A DNA stretch of 64,000 bases from Salinicola socius. GTDB taxonomy: Bacteria > Pseudomonadota > Gammaproteobacteria > Pseudomonadales > Halomonadaceae. The translations under genes and the position numbers were made by a program. The stretch lies in assembly GCF_001937195.1 (NCBI RefSeq), contig NZ_MSDO01000001.1:306186-370185 (forward strand), given 5' to 3'. Under the pieces are notes generated by a model. The model made no database searches. It saw only the letters and a list, made by a program, of their open reading frames with translations, and was not told where the DNA came from. The first letter of the stretch is position 1; each line of letters starts with the position of its first letter. This document shows positions 55,704 to 64,000 of this stretch, in pieces.

Positions 55704-56789
55704 TCAGGACGCTTTCGTCAACCCGGTCTGGCCCGACTCGCCTCGCGGCCAGGCCTGGACCAGCGCCTTGATCAAGGTCGCCAGCGGAATGGCGAAGAAC
55801 ACGCCCCAGAACCCCCACAGGCCGCCGAAGAACAGCACCGCCAGGATGATCGAGACGGGGTGCAGGTTGACCGCTTCCGAAAACAGGATCGGCACCAGCA
55901 CATTGCCGTCGAGCGCCTGCAGAATGGCATAGGCCACCAGCACGTAAAGAAACTGATCGCTGATGCCGAAGTGGAAAACGGCCACCGCCGCCACCGGCAG
56001 CGTGGCCACCGCCGCGCCGATATAGGGGACCAGCACCGACAGCCCAACCATCAGCCCCAGCAGTGCCGCGTAGGGCAAACCGAACGCCCAGAAGACGATG
56101 AAGGCAACGCTACCGACGATGATGATCTCGATGGTCTTGCCGCGAACGTAGTTGGCGATCTGATCGTCCATCTCCTGCCAGATACGTGTCATCAGGGTGC
56201 GTTTGCCCGGCAGCATCGACAGCATGAAGTCGACCAGCCGCTCGCGATCCTTGAGCATGAAGAAAACCAGGATCGGCACCAGCACCAGATAGATGATCAC
56301 CGCCATCAGGTTGCCCAGCGACGCCAGCGAGAAAGTCAACGCCCGCTGGCCGATCTGGGAGGCCTGGTGGCCCGCGGTGGCGATCCAGCCCTGGATCTGG
56401 TCCGGCGTGACGATGGTGGGGTATTTCGCCTGCATCTCGCCCAGCCAGCGCTGGCTGCTGGCGAACATGCTGGGCGCTTCCTGGACCAGCTCGACCAGCT
56501 GGTTCCAGACCAGCGGCATCACGATCAGCGCCAGCGCCAGCACCGCCCCCACGAACAGCAGAAAGACCAGCCCGACCGCCAGCAGCCGTGGCAGACCGCG
56601 GCGCTCAAGCCAAGCCACCACGCCCTGCAGCAAAAAGGCCACGACCAGGGCGGTGAAAAACGGTGCCAAAGCGCCACCGAGCCAGATGACGATGGCAAAG
56701 CCGCCCACCAGCAGTGCCAGCAGGACGATGGCCTCCTCGTCGGAAAGATAACGTTCGAACCAGTGACGCAGAATGCCCTTCAAACTCAT
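55704..56789 (-). CDS. perM: AI-2E family transporter (PerM-like)
   Basis: This 361-residue protein has about eight membrane segments and a long periplasmic stretch, with the family's PYIGAAVATLPVA and LHPVSIILAVLFFGGLWGFWGVFFAIPLATLIKALV near the end. The family includes the AI-2 exporter TqsA and proteins linked to sodium/proton export in halophiles; the role here is open. It overlaps the tusA-like gene by 4 bp. Confidence 0.9.
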   Translation of the reverse strand: MSLKGILRHWFERYLSDEEAIVLLALLVGGFAIVIWLGGALAPFFTALVVAFLLQGVVAWLERRGLPRLLAVGLVFLLFVGAVLALALIVMPLVWNQLVELVQEAPSMFASSQRWLGEMQAKYPTIVTPDQIQGWIATAGHQASQIGQRALTFSLASLGNLMAVIIYLVLVPILVFFMLKDRERLVDFMLSMLPGKRTLMTRIWQEMDDQIANYVRGKTIEIIIVGSVAFIVFWAFGLPYAALLGLMVGLSVLVPYIGAAVATLPVAAVAVFHFGISDQFLYVLVAYAILQALDGNVLVPILFSEAVNLHPVSIILAVLFFGGLWGFWGVFFAIPLATLIKALVQAWPRGESGQTGLTKAS

Positions 56790-57037
56790 GCTCGTGCGGC
56801 TCCATCGGCCTTGCGCAGCCAGTAGCGGTAGACGCCCTCCGACGCCTCACGTTCGACCAGCGTATGCTGGCTATGCTCGACGAAGCTTTCGAAATCCCGC
56901 CACGAGCCGGCATCGGTGGCAGTGACCTCGAGCAGTTGCCCGCCTTCCATGTCGGCCAGCGCCTGCTTGGCCTTGAGCAGCGGAAGCGGGCAGCTCAATC
57001 CGGACGTATCCAGTCGGCAATCGGGCGTTCGAGACAT
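56786..57037 (-). CDS. TusA-family sulfurtransferase-like protein
   Basis: This 83-residue protein has the conserved CPxP motif of the TusA/SirA family (DTSGLSCPLPLLKAKQALADM; Cys near residue 17). Such proteins relay sulfur as persulfide, for example to tRNA thiolation or molybdenum cofactor systems. The start at 57037 has GGGA upstream; longer in-frame starts exist but extend past family length. It sits between perM and the divergent bepA, as in Pseudomonas. Confidence 0.88.
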   Translation of the reverse strand: MSRTPDCRLDTSGLSCPLPLLKAKQALADMEGGQLLEVTATDAGSWRDFESFVEHSQHTLVEREASEGVYRYWLRKADGAARA

Positions 57038-57285
57038 GGCGCATCCCAGGTTGATGAACGTGAATTGAAAGAGGAATCTAAAGTTCGTTAGCCTGCCACG
57101 GGGCCGATGACATCGCACCCTGGCTTTTCGAACAGCGCCCAGGCAACGTCTTCACCACACGGTGGTCGAAGTCATGATACCTCAGACCATGACCACCGAA
57201 CGTGGCTCTGAAAGCCTCGTGTCTGCCAGTACACTATCGCCATTCCACTAGCGTCTTTGCCTTAATGGGAATCGAGATCGTCAGC

Positions 57286-58749
57286 ATGACCAATCAACGA
57301 CTGACATCATTCAAACGCCAGCTGCTGGCCGTCTCGCTGCTATCGGCCGGCCTGGCCGGTTCGATCCCGCTGGCTCAGGCTCAGCAAGGCTATCAGCTTC
57401 CGGATCTCGGCAGTACCAGTGCCGCCGTCACCACCAACGACGAGTATCGTCTGGGGCGGGCCTGGTTGCGCCAGTTTCGGGCGCAGACCGATCCCTGGCA
57501 GGACCCGATAACCCAGACCTACGTCCGCTCGATGCTGGCCAAGCTGGTGCCCTACAGCGGGGTCAACGAACGGCTCGTGGTGACGCTGATCGACAGCCGC
57601 CTGTTGAATGCGTTTGCGGTGCCCGGTGGCGTGGTCGGCGTCAATGCCGGCCTGTTCACCACCGCCCCCAATGAAGACGAGTTCGCCTCGGTGCTAGCTC
57701 ACGAGCTGGGCCACCTGGCCCAACGCCATTATGCCCGGCGCATGGAGCGGGTCGAGGAGACGCAACTGCCGACCATGGCAGCGATGCTGGCGGGGATGAT
57801 TTTTGCCGCGGGCGGCGGCGGTGGTGCCGGCATTGCCGCCATGATGGGCTCACAGGCAGCATTCATTCAGGATCAGCTGGCCTACTCACGTCGCTTCGAG
57901 CAGGAGGCCGATCGCGTCGGTCTCAGCGCCATGTCCAAGGCCGGATATGATCCCCAGGCCATGCCGGAGATGTTTCGCACCTTGCAGAAGCTGGCCGCGC
58001 TTCAGGGCGGCAACCCGCCGGAGTTCCTGCTGACGCACCCGGTCACCGAATCGCGGATCAGCGATACCCAGGCTCGTGCCGACCAGCTGCCCTCTCCCCC
58101 ACACCGTGACGACCCGACCTACGCCATGATCCGTGGTCGCGCGCTGGTGATGCTCAATCAGGACAATCCGAGCCAGGCAATGACGACGCTGGAACAGGAC
58201 GACCCGCCCCAGGCCGCCGTCCGCTACCTGCAGGCACTGATCGACGCACGACAGTCGCGGCCGGACGCGGCACTGAAGACGCTCGACGAACTCGCCGAGG
58301 CGTATCCCGATCTTTCGATGATCCCCGCCACCGCCGCCGAGGTCGCCTACGACGCCGGCCGCCGCCAGGACGCGCTGACCCGGGCACAGCACCTCCTGCG
58401 ACTCTCTCCCCGATACTATCCGGCGCAGTGGGTACAGGCGGAAGCCCTGGTGCAGACGTCTCCGGCCCAGGCATTCGACGTGCTGCGCGACATGAGCGAG
58501 CAGTATCCGGAAGATCCTGGCGTGTTCGGGTTGCTATCCGAAGCCGCCGGCCGCACCGGCCGCGACGCCTGGGGGCAGCTGGCGCGCGCCGAACAGCTCC
58601 AGCTCGAGGGCCGGATCGATACCGCCATCCGTCAGATCGACTCCGCCGAGAAAGTCGCCAAGCAGAACGGTGACTACGCCATGGCCAGCCGTATCGAACA
58701 GCGACACAAGGATTTCCTGGGCTATCGCGAAACGATGCGCAACTTTTAG
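57286..58749 (+). CDS. bepA: Beta-barrel assembly-enhancing protease (BepA), M48
   Basis: This 487-residue protein has a signal peptide (cleavage after AQA) and an M48 metallopeptidase domain: zinc site HELGH (SVLAHELGHLAQRH) and the third ligand in EQEADRVG. The C-terminal half holds TPR-like helical repeats. The length equals E. coli BepA. It acts in the periplasm on outer-membrane protein assembly and LptD maturation. An ATG at 57265 is an alternative start. Confidence 0.92.
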   Translation: MTNQRLTSFKRQLLAVSLLSAGLAGSIPLAQAQQGYQLPDLGSTSAAVTTNDEYRLGRAWLRQFRAQTDPWQDPITQTYVRSMLAKLVPYSGVNERLVVTLIDSRLLNAFAVPGGVVGVNAGLFTTAPNEDEFASVLAHELGHLAQRHYARRMERVEETQLPTMAAMLAGMIFAAGGGGGAGIAAMMGSQAAFIQDQLAYSRRFEQEADRVGLSAMSKAGYDPQAMPEMFRTLQKLAALQGGNPPEFLLTHPVTESRISDTQARADQLPSPPHRDDPTYAMIRGRALVMLNQDNPSQAMTTLEQDDPPQAAVRYLQALIDARQSRPDAALKTLDELAEAYPDLSMIPATAAEVAYDAGRRQDALTRAQHLLRLSPRYYPAQWVQAEALVQTSPAQAFDVLRDMSEQYPEDPGVFGLLSEAAGRTGRDAWGQLARAEQLQLEGRIDTAIRQIDSAEKVAKQNGDYAMASRIEQRHKDFLGYRETMRNF

Positions 58750-58855
58750 CGCGGCAAGCCGTTCGGGGTGAAGAATGGGGGGTAAAAAGCGGAACATGAA
58801 TCGAATGGTGGGCCCCGCCCGACGATGATGGGCACTACCTCTACGCTAAAGCACT

Positions 58856-59449
58856 CTAATGGCGCCCTCTGCCCGAAGCAGGCACTTCGGGTTGCGCGGG
58901 TTCTGACGCGGGAAGCATGGGCGTCGCGTCATCGCGGTCATTCCAATTCTGCGCCAGACGCCTGATAACTGCATAATCGAGCAGCAGGTGAATCGCCGCG
59001 CCGACCATGCCGCCCAGCAAGACCTCGCCGCTGCGTTGGGCGGCAGTGTATAAAATACTATGGTCGGTGGTGGCGGTCAGGATCACCAGAGGCGCGGTCC
59101 ACAGGCAGACGCGCATGCGCGGCCAGCGTCGGGCGATGGCGGCGCAGATCGCCACGGCGGCGCCGGTAGCGGTCAGGGGATGCGCCGGATCGGGCATCAG
59201 CAGCACCGCTGCCGGCAGCGCCGCGCCCGTCCCGATCAACGTCCCCGCCCCCCGCCACAGGAACGAACGCCGCGTTTCGCGAGCGGTTTCCTGCGACACG
59301 ATCAGGGCGGAGACGACCGCCCAGACCGGGTGCCCCAGTCCGAGCGCATCCGCGACGGCATAGGACAGGATCGCCGCCGCGGTGCAGCGCGCCACCAACA
59401 GGGCCGAGCGAATCCTCGCCAGGTTGCGCGGGCCGAGCGAAGCGATCAT
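58856..59449 (-). CDS. FUSC family membrane protein (short form)
   Basis: This 197-residue protein has about five to six membrane segments and the FUSC/aromatic acid exporter N-terminal pattern ([43 protein letters not shown]). Full FUSC proteins are much longer; this is the short single-domain type. It is the last gene of a minus-strand operon, its ATG overlapping the poxB stop by 4 bp. It could export an organic acid. Confidence 0.8.
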   Translation of the reverse strand: MIASLGPRNLARIRSALLVARCTAAAILSYAVADALGLGHPVWAVVSALIVSQETARETRRSFLWRGAGTLIGTGAALPAAVLLMPDPAHPLTATGAAVAICAAIARRWPRMRVCLWTAPLVILTATTDHSILYTAAQRSGEVLLGGMVGAAIHLLLDYAVIRRLAQNWNDRDDATPMLPASEPAQPEVPASGRGRH

Positions 59450-61191
59450 CGCAGGAGATTGGTCCGTGCGAGTTCGACCAGTTCGTCGCCGCGCCCGTTC
59501 ATGATCGCGTGGGTCGAATAGAGGCTGAACCCCGCCACCTGCTGCGCCTTGATCTTCGGCGGCATCACCAGTTCCATGCCATCGGTGACGACATCGACCA
59601 GCGCCGGGCCGTCATGCGCGAACGCCTCGCGCAACACGGTTCCCAGTTGATCCGAGCGCGTCACGCGCTGCCCGAAAAAGCCCATCTCGCGGGCGATCGC
59701 GCCGAAATCGGGGTTCTTGAGCGATACGTTGGTGTCGAGATAGCCGGAGGCCTTCTGCTCCAGCTCGACGAAACCGAGCGTGCCGTTGTTGAAGACGACG
59801 ATCTTGATCGGAAGCTGCATCTGGATCGCGGTCAGGAGATCCCCCATCATCATCGTCAGCCCGCCATCGCCCGACAGCGACACCACCTGCCGCCCGGGAT
59901 AGGCCGCCTGCGCGCCCAGCGCCTGCGGCATCGCGTTGGCCATCGAGCCGTGGTTGAACGATCCGATCAGCCGGCGCTTCCCGTTCATCGTCAGGTAGCG
60001 GGCTGCCCAGACCGAGGGCGTCCCGACATCGGCGGTGAAGATCGCGTCGTCGGTCGCAAGATCGTTCACCATTCTGGCCACATACTGCGGATGCAGCGGC
60101 TTGTCGCCCTCGCGCGGGGCGGCGAGGTCATCGAGGCCCTCGCGCGCCTTGCGGTAATGCCTCAGCGCCTTGTCAAGGAACGTCCGGTCGCGACCACCCG
60201 CAATGAGCGGCCGAAGCATTGTCGCCGCTTCGGACACATCGCCGACAATGCCTTGGTGGAGCTGCGCGCGGCGGCCCAGCGCCGACGGATCGCGATCGAT
60301 CTGCACGATCGTTGCCTTCTCGGGATAGAAGTTGCGATAGGGAAAATCGGTCCCCAGCATCAGCAGCGTGTCGCACTCCATCATCGCGTGATAGCCCGAC
60401 GAAAAGCCGATCAGCCCGGTCATGCCGACGTCGAACGGGTTGTCCCACTCGATATGTTCCTTGCCTCGGAAAGCGTGGACGATGGGGGCGCCGAGCGCGT
60501 CGGCGAGCGCTACCACCTCGGCATGAGAGCCCGCGACTCCCGACCCGCAGAGCAACGTCACAGCCTTCGAGGCGTTCAGCGTTTCCGCGAGCGTCCCGAT
60601 CTCGTCGGCATTGGGAACAATGCGCGGCTCGAACAGCGGCGGCATTTCGGCACGCGCATGGGCGGGCGCGTCCTTCATCGACACGTCGCCGGGAATGACC
60701 AGCACCGCGACGCCGCGCTGCCCGATCGCGGTGCGGATCGCGCGATGAAGCAGTTCGGGCAGTTGCGCCGGGTCCTGCACCATCTCGCAGAAATGGCTGC
60801 ATTCGCGGAACAGCTCGGTCGGCCGCGTCTCCTGGAAATAGCCAAGGCCGATCTCGGACGAGGGAATGTGCGCGGCGATGGCGAGCACGGGGACGTGATT
60901 GCGCTGGCAGTCGTAAAGCCCGTTGATCAGGTGGAGATGACCCGGCCCGCAACTGCCGGCGCAGACCGCAAGCTTGCCCGTCGCCGATGCCTCCGCGCCA
61001 GCGGCGAAGGCGCCCGTTTCCTCGTTGCGCACATGCATCCACTGGATGCTGCCCAGCCGCCGCAACGAGTCGTTGATCGCGTTCAGGCTGTCGCCGGTAA
61101 CGCCCCAGATCCGCTCGACACCGATATCGGCAAGAGTCTGGGTGATGAGGTCGGCAACCGACAGCGTTCCTGCTTTCCCGAAGAAGGTCAT
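59446..61191 (-). CDS. poxB: Pyruvate dehydrogenase (quinone)/thiamine-diphosphate enzyme, PoxB-like
   Basis: This 581-residue ThDP enzyme has the catalytic Glu in [10 protein letters not shown], the ThDP-binding segment [13 protein letters not shown] through KIVVFNN, and the pyruvate oxidase/PoxB-like N-terminus ([17 protein letters not shown]). The C-terminal tail is short. PoxB converts pyruvate to acetate and CO2 with electrons to quinones. The start at 61191 has GGAG 7 nt upstream; the frame remains open to 62163 within neighbouring genes. It overlaps the AEC carrier gene by 4 bp. Confidence 0.88.
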   Translation of the reverse strand: MTFFGKAGTLSVADLITQTLADIGVERIWGVTGDSLNAINDSLRRLGSIQWMHVRNEETGAFAAGAEASATGKLAVCAGSCGPGHLHLINGLYDCQRNHVPVLAIAAHIPSSEIGLGYFQETRPTELFRECSHFCEMVQDPAQLPELLHRAIRTAIGQRGVAVLVIPGDVSMKDAPAHARAEMPPLFEPRIVPNADEIGTLAETLNASKAVTLLCGSGVAGSHAEVVALADALGAPIVHAFRGKEHIEWDNPFDVGMTGLIGFSSGYHAMMECDTLLMLGTDFPYRNFYPEKATIVQIDRDPSALGRRAQLHQGIVGDVSEAATMLRPLIAGGRDRTFLDKALRHYRKAREGLDDLAAPREGDKPLHPQYVARMVNDLATDDAIFTADVGTPSVWAARYLTMNGKRRLIGSFNHGSMANAMPQALGAQAAYPGRQVVSLSGDGGLTMMMGDLLTAIQMQLPIKIVVFNNGTLGFVELEQKASGYLDTNVSLKNPDFGAIAREMGFFGQRVTRSDQLGTVLREAFAHDGPALVDVVTDGMELVMPPKIKAQQVAGFSLYSTHAIMNGRGDELVELARTNLLR

Positions 61192-62102
61192 GACAAGGCT
61201 CCTACGATGGCGATACCGCCGCTGATGGAAAGGATGGCGAAGAGGGTGCTGGCCATCACGCTGGCCGCAGCCTCGTCCGCATAGGTTTGATGCGCCAGGG
61301 CAAGCGTCGGCACTGCGGTCGCCGCCGGCAGCACGCCGATCAGGAAGACCTGGGCGAGCTGGTCCCCCGACAGGCCCACCGCCATCCCCGTCCCAAGGAT
61401 CAGGGCGGGCTGAACGACGTTCTTGAGGCTGACATTGACGAGGACGTCGCGGTCGATCCGGGGCGTGATCCGGGACAGGATCAGGCCAAGCGTGAAGAGC
61501 GCGGTGCCGCCCGCCGCCCTGCCGATCTCGTCGACCGAGGATGTCAGCAGGTCGGGCAGGCGGACACCGGCAACGGCAAGCACCGCGCCGAAGACCGGCA
61601 GCAGCACCAGCGGCTGCAGCACCGCCGAGCGGATCGCGCGCGCGATGCCGCCGCTGCCGCCGAGCAGAACCAGCGTCAGGGGAATGAGGATCAGCGTGAC
61701 GATGAGATTGCCGATCACCACCGCCAGCACCGCGGACGGTCCGATCGCCGCGATCAGGACGGGGGGGCCGCAATAGGCCATGTTGGGAAAGGACGCCGCG
61801 ATGGCCTGGACGGACGCCTCCGGCAAGGTTCGTTGGAACGCGAAGCGAGCGAGCAGCAGCCCGATCGCGTAACTGCCGACGAGCCCCGCTGCGAGCGCGG
61901 CGAGGTAGGGTGGGTTCAGGATCTCCGACGGCTTGGCTGCCACGGCCGCCAGAAATAGCGACAGCGGTAGCGCGAAGGTGACGACGAAACCCGCCAGCAC
62001 CGCGGCGGCGTTGTCGGGCAGCACTTTCCAGCGCCCGGCGAACCAGCCGAGCGCCGTCACCAGCGCGATCGGCGCCAAAGCCGAGACGATCGTGCCGATC
62101 AT
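61188..62102 (-). CDS. AEC family carrier (auxin efflux carrier type)
   Basis: This 304-residue protein has ten membrane segments in two five-segment repeats. Typical features are [34 protein letters not shown] at the start and [32 protein letters not shown] at the end. AEC carriers near malic or malonate enzymes are often dicarboxylate or malate permeases, e.g. MdcF. Both ends overlap neighbours by 4 bp. Confidence 0.85.
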   Translation of the reverse strand: MIGTIVSALAPIALVTALGWFAGRWKVLPDNAAAVLAGFVVTFALPLSLFLAAVAAKPSEILNPPYLAALAAGLVGSYAIGLLLARFAFQRTLPEASVQAIAASFPNMAYCGPPVLIAAIGPSAVLAVVIGNLIVTLILIPLTLVLLGGSGGIARAIRSAVLQPLVLLPVFGAVLAVAGVRLPDLLTSSVDEIGRAAGGTALFTLGLILSRITPRIDRDVLVNVSLKNVVQPALILGTGMAVGLSGDQLAQVFLIGVLPAATAVPTLALAHQTYADEAAASVMASTLFAILSISGGIAIVGALS

Positions 62103-62638
62103 GCCGTCCCGAGCTCCGCGTAGACCGGCGTGTAGAGCATCCCCTCGATCCATGCCCGGACATCCGCCGGACGCTCGACCGTCGCCGCGCAGATGAAGCG
62201 TACGTCCTCGACCGGCCAGGCGCGGAGCACCTCGGCGACGCGGCCCTTGTGGGTCAGCGACACATACATGCCGCCTGCCCGGCGGTAGATGTGTCCGAAC
62301 TTCAGGCATACCTCGCCGACGGTCGGATCGTAGAGGATCGGCAGGAAGCGCATCGGGTCCGCCATCACCATCTTGTAGAACAGCGTCTCGTTGCGATCGA
62401 GGAGCTCGATCAGATAGATATAGCGCTCCAGGTCGCTGTCCTTGACCGCAAGGAGGGTCTGTACGCGCTCGACCTCTCGGTCCAGCGTTTCGACCGTATC
62501 GGGAAGCAGACCGACGAGGCCGTATCGTTCCCGTTCGGTGGCGGTAAAGGCGGTGCCCTTGTTGAGATGTGGATCGTTCAGCAGGGCTACCCCTGAAATG
62601 TCAGCAGGGGAGGATTTTATTCTCGATGCGTTTGCCAT
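62099..62638 (-). pseudogene. Malic enzyme remnant with internal deletion
   Basis: This 179-residue product begins as a full NAD(P)-malic enzyme N-terminal domain: GVALLNDPHLNKGTAFTATE, YGLVGLLPD, LLDRNETLFYKM and PILYDPTVGEVC with the conserved Tyr. At residue about 149 (VEDVRFIC), where malic enzymes continue into the TDGxRILGLGD catalytic and NAD-binding part, it changes to a short tail ending in [19 protein letters not shown], which looks like a malic enzyme C-terminus. About 380 residues including catalytic Lys and metal ligands are missing, in frame. The stop still overlaps the next gene by 4 bp, supporting an internal deletion. AGGTGG precedes the ATG. No enzyme activity is expected. 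Confidence 0.75.
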
Positions 62639-62719
62639 TCTGAAACCACCTTGATCTGCACATGACAAGGCATATGAAAGTCCTATCGTAAGATAAATTC
62701 CGATATGACTTTTAAGGTT

Positions 62720-62744
62720 TTTTGATATGATATGAATATCGAAA
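62720..62744. promoter_or_regulatory. Probable LysR-type operator in divergent AT-rich region
   Basis: GATAT-N7-ATATC, extended to TTTTGATAT / ATATCGAAA with one mismatch, fits the T-N11-A form of LysR-type sites. It lies in the AT-rich 182-bp region between the malic-enzyme remnant and lysR, where divergent promoters are expected. Confidence 0.55.
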
Positions 62745-62820
62745 TCAGAAAACCGAAACCCAAAGACGTCTCATGTGGCAGTCACGCCGGAAAGAGCCGT
62801 CGTGATCCGGGAAGAAAACA

Positions 62821-63756
62821 ATGACTAAACCGCAGCTCGATCTCCGTCGGCTTCGCTATTTCGTCGCTGTTGCGGAAGCATCGAGCTTCAAACGCGCGGC
62901 GGAGCATCTCGGCATGGCGCAACCGCCTCTCAGCCAACAGATCATGGCGCTGGAGGCGCAATTGGGTCAGCGACTGTTTATCCGCCATGCGCGAACGGTC
63001 GAACTCACCGATGCCGGACAAGAGCTTCGCGCGCTTGCCGAACCTCTTCTAACCGCAGCGGCCGCGATCCCCGCCCGTGTGCAGAGCGCAGCCAAGGGAC
63101 GCAAAGGGGCGCTGTCAATTGGGTTCACGCCAGGCGCAACGCTACATCCGCTGTTACCAAGGGCCATTCGGGCCTTTCGTGAAGAGGCCCCTGACGTCGA
63201 TCTGCTGTTCGAGGAACGCGACACAGTGCCACTGTGCGACCGCGTGGCAGACGGAAAGGTGCAGGTCGCCTTCATCCGGCCGCCCGCGCCCGTTCGCGAC
63301 CGACTGCGCGTCGAGCATATCGTCGATGAACCGATTGTCGCCGTCGTCCCGCATACGCACCGCCTGGCGAAGTTGGAGCAGGTCTCTCTGGCCGATTTCG
63401 CCAACGAAGATGTGGTGATGTTCGAGCGCAGCCTGGCTCCCGCCATCTATGATGCGATCCTTGGCGCTTGTGCGGATGCCGGCTTTTCTCCCCGGATCGT
63501 CCACCATGCTCCTCAAAAGGCATCGGCGATGATGCTGGCGGCCGGAGGCGCGGGGGTCACTTTCGTCCCGGCCTCGATGCGGGGGGTTCAAACCGGTGCC
63601 CTGAAGCTGGTAAGACTCGTGGGGCCGCAACCCGTTGCCGCGTTCGCCATCGCCACCCGTGACCGAGAGCAGAGTGTGCTCGCCCAACGCTTTCGCCAGA
63701 CGGTCATGGCCGAGGCCGCCTTGCTGGCGGAACCGGACGTCAAGACGGCGGGATAG
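62821..63756 (+). CDS. LysR family transcriptional regulator
   Basis: This 311-residue regulator has an N-terminal helix-turn-helix (LDLRRLRYFVAVAEASSFKRAAEHLGMAQPPLSQQIMALEAQLGQRLFIRHARTVELT) and a BenM/CatM-like effector domain (GALSIGFTPGATLHPLLP). It is divergent from the malic-remnant/AEC/poxB/FUSC operon and is its likely regulator. The palindrome at 62720-62744 lies between. It is 181 bp from the tRNA-Lys 3' end. Confidence 0.9.
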   Translation: MTKPQLDLRRLRYFVAVAEASSFKRAAEHLGMAQPPLSQQIMALEAQLGQRLFIRHARTVELTDAGQELRALAEPLLTAAAAIPARVQSAAKGRKGALSIGFTPGATLHPLLPRAIRAFREEAPDVDLLFEERDTVPLCDRVADGKVQVAFIRPPAPVRDRLRVEHIVDEPIVAVVPHTHRLAKLEQVSLADFANEDVVMFERSLAPAIYDAILGACADAGFSPRIVHHAPQKASAMMLAAGGAGVTFVPASMRGVQTGALKLVRLVGPQPVAAFAIATRDREQSVLAQRFRQTVMAEAALLAEPDVKTAG

Positions 63757-63937
63757 AGGCGAGCCATCGGCACGGCGGATGAAGAGTCGCAAAATAGAAC
63801 AGCGTCATTCATTGTCGGGTTTGCCGTGCCTACCTGTCATTGTTCCAAATGACGCACTTATCAGAAGGTACGGTAATCGGCGGTGTTAGCGTCACGATTG
63901 CGCGTAAAATCGCGCTGTGGCGTGGAATCGGCGGGTC

Positions 63938-64000
63938 TGGTGGGTCGTGTAGGATTCGAACCTACGACCAATTGGTTAAAAGCCAACTGCTCTACCAACT
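63938..64000 (-). tRNA. tRNA-Lys (UUU anticodon), partial at window end
   Basis: Read on the minus strand the sequence from the window edge gives the D-arm start (AGTTGGTAGAGCAG), an anticodon loop CTTTTAA (anticodon TTT, lysine), the T-arm GGTTCGAATCC and the CCA end at 63938-63940. About 13 bases of the 5' acceptor and D stem lie beyond 64000. The 3' end points toward the poxB cassette. Confidence 0.93.

Noticed and set aside
58750..58855. Left attachment repeat of the tRNA-Lys-side cassette
   Set aside because: No match to the tRNA-Lys 3' end could be seen in this stretch, so no att site is claimed.
61192..62163. Continuation of the poxB frame far upstream, giving a 905-residue product
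   Set aside because: It overlaps the AEC carrier in a different frame; the ThDP enzyme begins at 61191 with a good Shine-Dalgarno.

Overview
The window looks like a chromosomal segment from a moderately halophilic gammaproteobacterium of the Halomonadaceae (Halomonas, Salinicola or Kushneria type). It has high GC, many carboxylate and amino-acid uptake systems, an aruC-F-G-D-B arginine succinyltransferase operon, and a right-hand block (purC, MBL hydrolase, bamC, dapA, bcp, perM, tusA-like, bepA) whose order resembles the Pseudomonas/Halomonas core. The family assignment is inferred from gene content; no rRNA is present to confirm it.

Layout. 1-6.2 kb: a tripartite tricarboxylate transporter (TctC-TctB-TctA), a GntR/FCD regulator and an IlvD/Edd-type sugar-acid dehydratase, apparently one regulon because a 15-bp operator-like palindrome recurs in front of both outward transcription units. 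6.3-9.3 kb: hemerythrin-like protein, SDR, lipocalin lipoprotein, SMP-30/gluconolactonase. 9.7-16.3 kb: astE, then an arginine/ornithine-type ABC transporter (ATPase, two permeases, two binding proteins) and an AotO-like desuccinylase. A short Arg-rich ORF plus a terminator-like hairpin lies ahead of the ATPase gene. 16.4-25.7 kb: ethanolamine-type permease, AbrB transporter, PQQ sugar dehydrogenase, phosphoesterase, MetE-like protein and ilvD. 26.0-33.1 kb: LysR regulator, DUF1445, TRAP transporter, DUF2848 and amidase, which look like one uncharacterised uptake and hydrolysis pathway. 33.1-36.4 kb: two MFS exporters around a TetR regulator with matching operator-like sites. 36.6-37.4 kb: a YhfG/Fic toxin-antitoxin pair. 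37.5-39.0 kb: NfeD and SPFH proteins. 39.0-45.4 kb: aruCFGDB. 45.6-51.2 kb: SDR, FabF with an HxlR regulator, GNAT, a ligand-less acireductone-dioxygenase homologue, TrmO, cyclophilin. 51.3-58.7 kb: the core block. 58.9-63.8 kb: a compact, probably acquired cassette (LysR, malic-enzyme remnant, AEC carrier, PoxB, FUSC) next to a tRNA-Lys whose 3' end points into it.

Arginine uptake (9.7-16.3 kb) and arginine degradation (39-45.4 kb) belong together functionally: the catabolic operon lacks astE, and the only astE in the window sits beside the transporter. A dispersed palindromic repeat family has two diverged copies (18.75 and 46.4 kb). Short tandem repeats occur upstream of tctC, inside astE, and upstream of the lysR at 26 kb. 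The most unusual items are the Arg-rich leader/terminator arrangement, the DUF1445-TRAP-DUF2848-amidase cluster, the degenerate acireductone dioxygenase, and the tRNA-Lys-side cassette with its internally deleted malic enzyme.
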